Shown: positions 38,979-42,571 of the stretch, in pieces
Position numbering within the stretch: position 1 is the first letter of the stretch
Layout of the letters: each line of letters opens with the position of its first letter
Source of the DNA: Candidatus Beckwithbacteria bacterium CG10_big_fil_rev_8_21_14_0_10_34_10
GTDB lineage: Bacteria; Patescibacteriota; Microgenomatia; UBA1400
Assembly (NCBI GenBank): GCA_002773945.1
Contig: PEZT01000023.1
Span: 1 to 42,571, forward strand
Reading direction: 5' to 3'
Length of the DNA stretch: 42,571 nucleotides
Translations under genes and position numbers: made by a program
The notes under the pieces: generated by a model
Databases searched by the model: none
What the model was told of the DNA's origin: nothing
Seen by the model: the letters and a program-made list of their open reading frames with translations, nothing else

Positions 38979-39606
38979 TAAAAAAAATTACTGTACTTTT
39001 TATCTTATCCGTCATGGAGAAACAGAATGGAATATAAAAGGAATAGTCCAGGGACAAAAAGATTCTCCTTTAACAGAGCAAGGTATTAACCAAGCTAAAA
39101 AAGCGGCCAGACTTTTTAAAAAGATTAAATTTGATGAAATATTTTCTTCTGATCTACTTAGGGCCAAAAGGACAGCTGAGATAATTGTTTTAGAGAGAGA
39201 AATGGCGGTTAAAACCAGCAAACTTTTAAGGGAGAGGCTTTTAGGAAGATTTCAGGGGAAAGCAGTAATGACAATGAGAGAGGAGTTAAAAAAGCAACTG
39301 GAAAAAAAAGGCAAGTTAACCCATGAAGAACGTTTTAAATTTAGATTAGAAGATGGTTTTGAAACCGATGAAGAAGCAATGGGTCGTTTTATTACCTTTC
39401 TTAGGGAAACAGCAATGGCTTACCCCCAAAAGAAAGTTCTTATTGTTACTCATGGAGGAATGATGAGAATATTTTTGACCCATCTTGGTTTTACTACCTA
39501 TGAAGAATTACCACCAGGTTCAATAGAAAATGCTGGTTATATTATTCTTGAATGTGATGGAGTGGACTTTTTTATTAAAGAAGTTAAAGGAGTTAATAAA
39601 AAATAA
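38965..39606 (+). CDS. Histidine phosphatase (phosphoglycerate mutase-like)
   Basis: The 213-residue protein has LIRHGETEWN at residues 14-23, the catalytic RHG with flanking Glu. LRERLLGRFQGKA with the second acid-base region lies near 88-100, and a second His in LIVTHGGMMRIFL near 163-175. The branch includes cobalamin phosphatases, acid phosphatases and nucleotidases, so the substrate is not fixed. The start overlaps the end of the upstream deoxyribosyltransferase-like gene by 14 bp. Repeat copy H follows 54 bp after its stop. Confidence 0.85.
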   Translation: MKKNNKKNYCTFYLIRHGETEWNIKGIVQGQKDSPLTEQGINQAKKAARLFKKIKFDEIFSSDLLRAKRTAEIIVLEREMAVKTSKLLRERLLGRFQGKAVMTMREELKKQLEKKGKLTHEERFKFRLEDGFETDEEAMGRFITFLRETAMAYPQKKVLIVTHGGMMRIFLTHLGFTTYEELPPGSIENAGYIILECDGVDFFIKEVKGVNKK

Positions 39607-39659
39607 AAGTGAAAAAGATAAGAATTAGTAGTAAAAGCTGAAATAAAGATGTAATTTTT

Positions 39660-39701
39660 TATAAAATATGTTCTAGGCTCTGTCCACGATTCGTCGCAGT
39701 T
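39660..39701 (+). repeat. Dispersed repeat copy H
   Basis: ATAAAATATGTTCTAGGCTC (39661-39680), then TGTCCACGATTCGTCGCAGT, is a diverged first block. TGTCCACGRTTCG and CGCAGT are kept. It is the right-most copy found. Confidence 0.55.
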
Positions 39702-39777
39702 TCAATTTTGAATGTTTAAGGGAAACCGTCTATAAAGAGTAAAGAAATTATCACCTATGAGGGGAGAAAGATAATCA

Positions 39778-40221
39778 ATGAAAAATGTTTTTTCAATTAT
39801 TTTAAAAATAATTAAAAAAGCTTTTTTAGGAATGTTATTAATTTTCTTTTTACTTCTTATTCTTTGGCAAATAGATACCAAGTTACTTAGAAAAAAGCCG
39901 CCAAGTGCTCAGGAAGTATTTAAATTTTTTGATTTTCCTAAAGATGAAGAAACCTGTGAACTTCAAGGCGGAACTTGGGGGAAGATTGGTCCGCATCCGG
40001 TTAAAGAATGCAACTTGCCGGCTTCTGATTCAGGCAAATTCTGTACTGATTCAAATCAATGCCAGGGCTATTGCCTGGCCCAATTAACCCAAGAGCAATT
40101 AAAATCTGGTATGAAAGGTAAAATAATTAAAACCAATGGTACTTGCAGCCCGACTCTCAAAGTTATTGGTTGTCGGGGATTTATTAGAAATGGCTTTGCT
40201 AGTATAATTTGTCTTGATTAA
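39778..40221 (+). CDS. Membrane-anchored cysteine-rich protein
   Basis: The 147-residue protein has one N-terminal transmembrane helix (about residues 15-32) and an extracytoplasmic part with nine cysteines. The order is CELQGGTWGKIG, KECNLP, GKFCTDSNQCQGYCLAQ, GTCSP, IGCRGF and a final ICLD. Even spacing and the C-x-x-CxGxC cluster suggest disulfide bonding. Similar small Cys-rich modules with CELQGGxW occur in many bacteria without known function. A lipoprotein gene follows 22 bp downstream. Confidence 0.5.
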   Translation: MKNVFSIILKIIKKAFLGMLLIFFLLLILWQIDTKLLRKKPPSAQEVFKFFDFPKDEETCELQGGTWGKIGPHPVKECNLPASDSGKFCTDSNQCQGYCLAQLTQEQLKSGMKGKIIKTNGTCSPTLKVIGCRGFIRNGFASIICLD

Positions 40222-40243
40222 CTTTTTTTAAAAAGGGGAAATT

Positions 40244-40759
40244 ATGAAAAAAATAATTTTGTGTTGTTTGGGTGTTTTTCTGCTCTCTTCTTGTACTGTT
40301 TCCAACTTTTCAAACCAACAGACAGAGACGGAGAATGTTGCTGATCAGGAAGCTTCAGCCAGTCCAATTTTGGAAAAACTTGATCCAAAAATTCCCATTC
40401 CTAATGGATTGGACGTCGTTAATCTCTTTTTTAATTTAATAAATGAGCGTCGGATTGATGAGGCGGTGGGGATGATGAGTGCTCAAAACACTAATAATGA
40501 TAGCTCTAAACAAGCCTGGGGGGTTCATTTTAATGCCATTAAATCTATAAAGGTAATTGATATTGAACCAGCTAACCCTGATTCTTGGACCGCCTCTTAC
40601 CAAACTTACAAAGCCACTTTAGAAGCTTATGTATCTTCTGAGACTGCTAACGCTCCTATTCCTTATTATGGTTGGGAAGATAATCCTAATATTCGCTGGG
40701 TGGTTTTAGTTAAAGAAGGTGATTTTTGGAAAATTGATACTCTGGCCACCAGTCCATAG
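40244..40759 (+). CDS. Putative lipoprotein
   Basis: The 171-residue protein has a lipoprotein signal: MKKIILCCLGVFLLSSCTVS with lipobox LSSC (Cys17). An Asn/Gln/Glu linker follows, then one globular domain from about residue 60 (VVNLFFNLINERRIDEAVGM, ending IRWVVLVKEGDFWKIDTL). The helix-plus-curved-sheet pattern with a closing WVVLVKEGDxWKID resembles NTF2-like/DUF4878 lipoproteins. SD AAAAAGGGGAAA lies close upstream. It follows the Cys-rich protein by 22 bp; both act outside the membrane. Confidence 0.65.
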   Translation: MKKIILCCLGVFLLSSCTVSNFSNQQTETENVADQEASASPILEKLDPKIPIPNGLDVVNLFFNLINERRIDEAVGMMSAQNTNNDSSKQAWGVHFNAIKSIKVIDIEPANPDSWTASYQTYKATLEAYVSSETANAPIPYYGWEDNPNIRWVVLVKEGDFWKIDTLATSP

Positions 40760-40796
40760 GGAAAAATATTTTTTATAAAAAAAGGATATTAAAATT

Positions 40797-41219
40797 ATGA
40801 CTTGGTATATCGCCGCTATTCTTTCGGCAGTATTTGCCGCTTTTACATCCATCTTTGCTAAAATTGGGATAAAGGATGTTAACAGCAATTTAGCTACGGC
40901 TATTAGGACAACTTTTATCCTGGTTTTTACCTGGGGAATTGCTGCTTTTCAGGGAACTCTTTCCACCATTCCCCAAATCTCAAAAAACAGTTGGCTTTTT
41001 TTAATCCTTTCCGCTATTGCTACCGGCGCATCTTGGCTTTTTTATTTTTATGCCCTTAAAATTGGAGAGGCCAGTAAAGTGGTCCCCATAGATAAATTAA
41101 GTTTAGTTTTAACCATCATATTTGCCGGTATTATTTTAAAGGAAAGGATAAGTGTTCAAGTTGCTTTAGGAGCTTTACTAATGACTTTAGGGGCAATAAT
41201 TATTGCTTATGCCAAGTAA
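40797..41219 (+). CDS. Half-size EamA (DMT) transporter
   Basis: The 140-residue protein has five hydrophobic spans: YIAAILSAVFAAFTSIFAKI, IRTTFILVFTWGIAAF, WLFLILSAIATGASWLFYFY, VVPIDKLSLVLTIIFAGII and LGALLMTLGAIIIAY. This is one EamA repeat; most DMT-family permeases have two (about 300 residues). A half-size protein must pair, as EmrE-type and some single-EamA proteins do. No partner lies next to it. The substrate is unknown. Confidence 0.8.
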   Translation: MTWYIAAILSAVFAAFTSIFAKIGIKDVNSNLATAIRTTFILVFTWGIAAFQGTLSTIPQISKNSWLFLILSAIATGASWLFYFYALKIGEASKVVPIDKLSLVLTIIFAGIILKERISVQVALGALLMTLGAIIIAYAK

Positions 41220-41286
41220 GGCAGAAAAACATAGATAATCAGTAATAAAACAAGATTAAAATAAGGAAATTAATTGAGAGATTTAG

Positions 41287-41538
41287 ATGTATTATGTTTA
41301 TATTTTAAAAACATCTTTAAATACTTTTTACATTGGCCAGACAAATAATTTGGAAAAGCGCTTAAAAGAACACCGGAGTAAATCTTCCCGGTCCGCCAAA
41401 TATTTAAGATATTTTGCTAGTTTTACTCTAGTTTATTTAGAAAAACACTTAAGCCGGAAAAAAGCCATGCAAAGAGAAGCTCAGCTTAAAAAATGGCCAA
41501 AAGCAAAAAAAGCTGCTCTTATAAACGGAGATATTTAA
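41287..41538 (+). CDS. GIY-YIG domain protein (UPF0213/YhbQ-like)
   Basis: The 83-residue protein begins MYYVYILKTSLNTFYIGQTN, the GIY-YIG signature with YVYIL and YIG. NLEKRLKEHRSKSSRSAKYL follows with the catalytic Arg, and the C-terminus has AMQREAQLKKWPKAKKAALI with the metal-binding Glu. Small single-domain members are found in most bacteria. They are thought to be structure-specific or repair nucleases and are not necessarily mobile elements. Confidence 0.88.
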   Translation: MYYVYILKTSLNTFYIGQTNNLEKRLKEHRSKSSRSAKYLRYFASFTLVYLEKHLSRKKAMQREAQLKKWPKAKKAALINGDI

Positions 41539-41598
41539 AACAACGGTAGAAATTTAACGACAAATAAGGTAAGATACATTATCCTATAGTTTAATAAA

Positions 41599-41637
41599 GG
41601 TAAAGAAACTTTTCTTTGCCTTATTTTAGTTTTTTTA
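41599..41637 (+). terminator. Hairpin plus T-rich tract before typA
   Basis: GGTAAAGAAA (41599-41608) pairs with TTTCTTTGCC (41611-41620), ten bases per arm with one G-T pair, giving a tight hairpin. A T-rich run follows (41621-41637). TATAGT (41585-41590) upstream could be the typA -10 box. The hairpin could thus end the GIY-YIG transcript or act as an attenuator in the typA leader. Confidence 0.5.
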
Positions 41638-41652
41638 AGTTTAATTAAATTT

Positions 41653-42571
41653 ATGAATTCAGATAAAATTAGAAATATTGCTATTATTGCTCATGTTGAT
41701 CATGGAAAAACTACTTTAGTTGATTTCATGCTAAAGCAGGCTCATATTTTTGCCGCCCATGAGGCTGAAATGAAGCGGACTACCATTTTGGATTCAAGTG
41801 ATTTGGAGAGGGAAAAAGGAGTGACTATTTTATCCAAAAATACCAGCGTTGAGTGGCAGGGATATAAAATTAACATTTTGGATACCCCAGGCCATGCTGA
41901 TTTTTCCGGAGAAGTAGAGCGAGTTTTAAATATGGCCGATGGTTGCCTTCTTTTAGTTGATAGCGCCGAAGGGGTTTTATCTCAAACTCGCTTTGTTTTA
42001 TCCTTGGCGCTTAAGCTAAATCTTAAGCCAATTGTGGTGATTAATAAAGTTGATCGTAAAGACCAGCGGGCTAAGGAGGTAAAAGAAGAAATCAACGATT
42101 TATTTTTGGAGTTGGCCACCATTCCGGAGCAGTTGGATTTTCCTGTTTTATATGCCATTGGTAAACAGGGAATTGTTGGTAATAAGGTTGAATTAAATTC
42201 GGATCATTCCTTGACTATTCCCGGGGAAAAAGACATTAGTTTATTATTTGAAACTATTATTAAAACTATTCCTTCTCCCCAAACAAAAAAGGGTTTGGGG
42301 TTTTTAATGCAGGTAACTACTCTTGATTATGATAGTCATCGAGGTCGTTATGTAATTGGTAAACTTTTGCGGGGTGAAGCCAAGGTTGGTGATAATTTAA
42401 AGGTATTAAAACCTGATAATCATAATTTTACCGGGAAAATTGAATATTTATATACGTTTAAAGGTTTAAAAAAAGAACCAATTTTTAGAGCCCAAGCCGG
42501 AGATATTATTGCCTTATGTGGTTTTTCCAAAGCCAATATTGGAGATACTTTAAGCGATCCTACTAATCCTC
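41653..42571 (+). CDS. typA: GTP-binding translation factor TypA/BipA (5' part)
   Basis: The window ends inside this gene; 306 residues are visible. Motifs are G1 AHVDHGKTTLVD at residues 14-25, switch I with DLEREKGVTI (the translational GTPase TI box), G3 DTPGHADFSGEVERVL, G4 NKVD, and a domain II start near 210. The SSDLEREKGVTILSKNT block is that of TypA rather than EF-G or LepA. TypA binds ribosomes and helps large-subunit assembly and growth under stress. The start is ATG 41653. A hairpin leader lies 16 nt upstream. Confidence 0.95.
   Translation, partial: MNSDKIRNIAIIAHVDHGKTTLVDFMLKQAHIFAAHEAEMKRTTILDSSDLEREKGVTILSKNTSVEWQGYKINILDTPGHADFSGEVERVLNMADGCLLLVDSAEGVLSQTRFVLSLALKLNLKPIVVINKVDRKDQRAKEVKEEINDLFLELATIPEQLDFPVLYAIGKQGIVGNKVELNSDHSLTIPGEKDISLLFETIIKTIPSPQTKKGLGFLMQVTTLDYDSHRGRYVIGKLLRGEAKVGDNLKVLKPDNHNFTGKIEYLYTFKGLKKEPIFRAQAGDIIALCGFSKANIGDTLSDPTNP

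Noticed and set aside
24811..39701. Repeats as a CRISPR array or integron attC array
   Set aside because: Spacing runs from tens of bases to kilobases, copies are degenerate, and there are no cas genes. No clear RYYYAAC/GTTRRRY pair or IntI gene was seen, and genes between copies run in both directions.
41287..41538. GIY-YIG gene as a homing endonuclease linked to the island
   Set aside because: It matches the small ubiquitous UPF0213-type family and has no repeat, intron or DNA-binding domain next to it.

Overview
The window looks like a chromosomal segment of a small-genome, AT-rich bacterium of the Candidate Phyla Radiation (Patescibacteria, possibly Microgenomates-like). This is inferred from the density of short genes, several DUF families common in that group (DUF4446, DUF3048), an AspRS without the GAD insertion, many apparently leaderless genes, and standard stop usage (TGA, TAA and TAG all end genes). 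I ran no database search; family names come from motifs read in the translations. || Positions 1-24.7 kb are mostly housekeeping: the 3' end of miaA, an AI-2E family permease, RNase P RNA (minus strand), an MscS-type TM-helix protein, uppP, an SGNH-like protein overlapping rdgB, a uridine-kinase-like P-loop protein, an exported Memo-AMMECR1 fusion lipoprotein divergent from an M29 aminopeptidase, then a co-directional cluster DUF4446 - DUF3048 - wHTH/nucleotidyltransferase - AbrB - secD - secF. A RelE/Phd-YefM toxin-antitoxin pair with a recognisable TGTACA operator sits behind secF. Then come cca and recJ (divergent), aspS, a D,D-carboxypeptidase, a LuxR-type HTH protein, a membrane-anchored unknown, gltX and two hypothetical proteins. 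|| At 24763-24833 there is a tRNA-Gln(CTG). From its 3' end to about 39.7 kb the character changes. The genes are accessory-like: a nucleotidyltransferase, a methyltransferase, a variant CDF transporter, a NosD-like beta-helix protein, two multi-module GH130-like proteins, TspO, DUF2177, truncated DUF362 remnants and hypotheticals. The spaces between modules carry at least nine degenerate copies of one element, all in the orientation of the tRNA. The element has a T-arm-like block (GGTTYGAAC, GTCCACGG), then CAGCAATCC GGGAGAGTATACTATAACGAC, then CTAGACCGACCTG; the tRNA-Gln 3' end and its flank match the first two parts. I read this as a mosaic genomic island built at or from a tRNA-Gln gene; no integrase is visible in the window. 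|| Core-type genes return within and after the island: ychF (minus), a nucleoside 2-deoxyribosyltransferase-like gene overlapping a histidine phosphatase, a cysteine-rich membrane protein next to a lipoprotein, a half-size EamA transporter, a GIY-YIG protein and the 5' part of typA/bipA running off the end. || The most useful observations are the dispersed tRNA-end-like repeat family, the recurrent -10 box ending 6-9 nt before ATG (leaderless transcription), the exported Memo-AMMECR1 fusion, the conserved YefM-type operator, the tandem GH130 modules, the paired DUF362 remnants carrying a scrap of ychF, and a long coding frame at 5471-6100 with no usual start codon.
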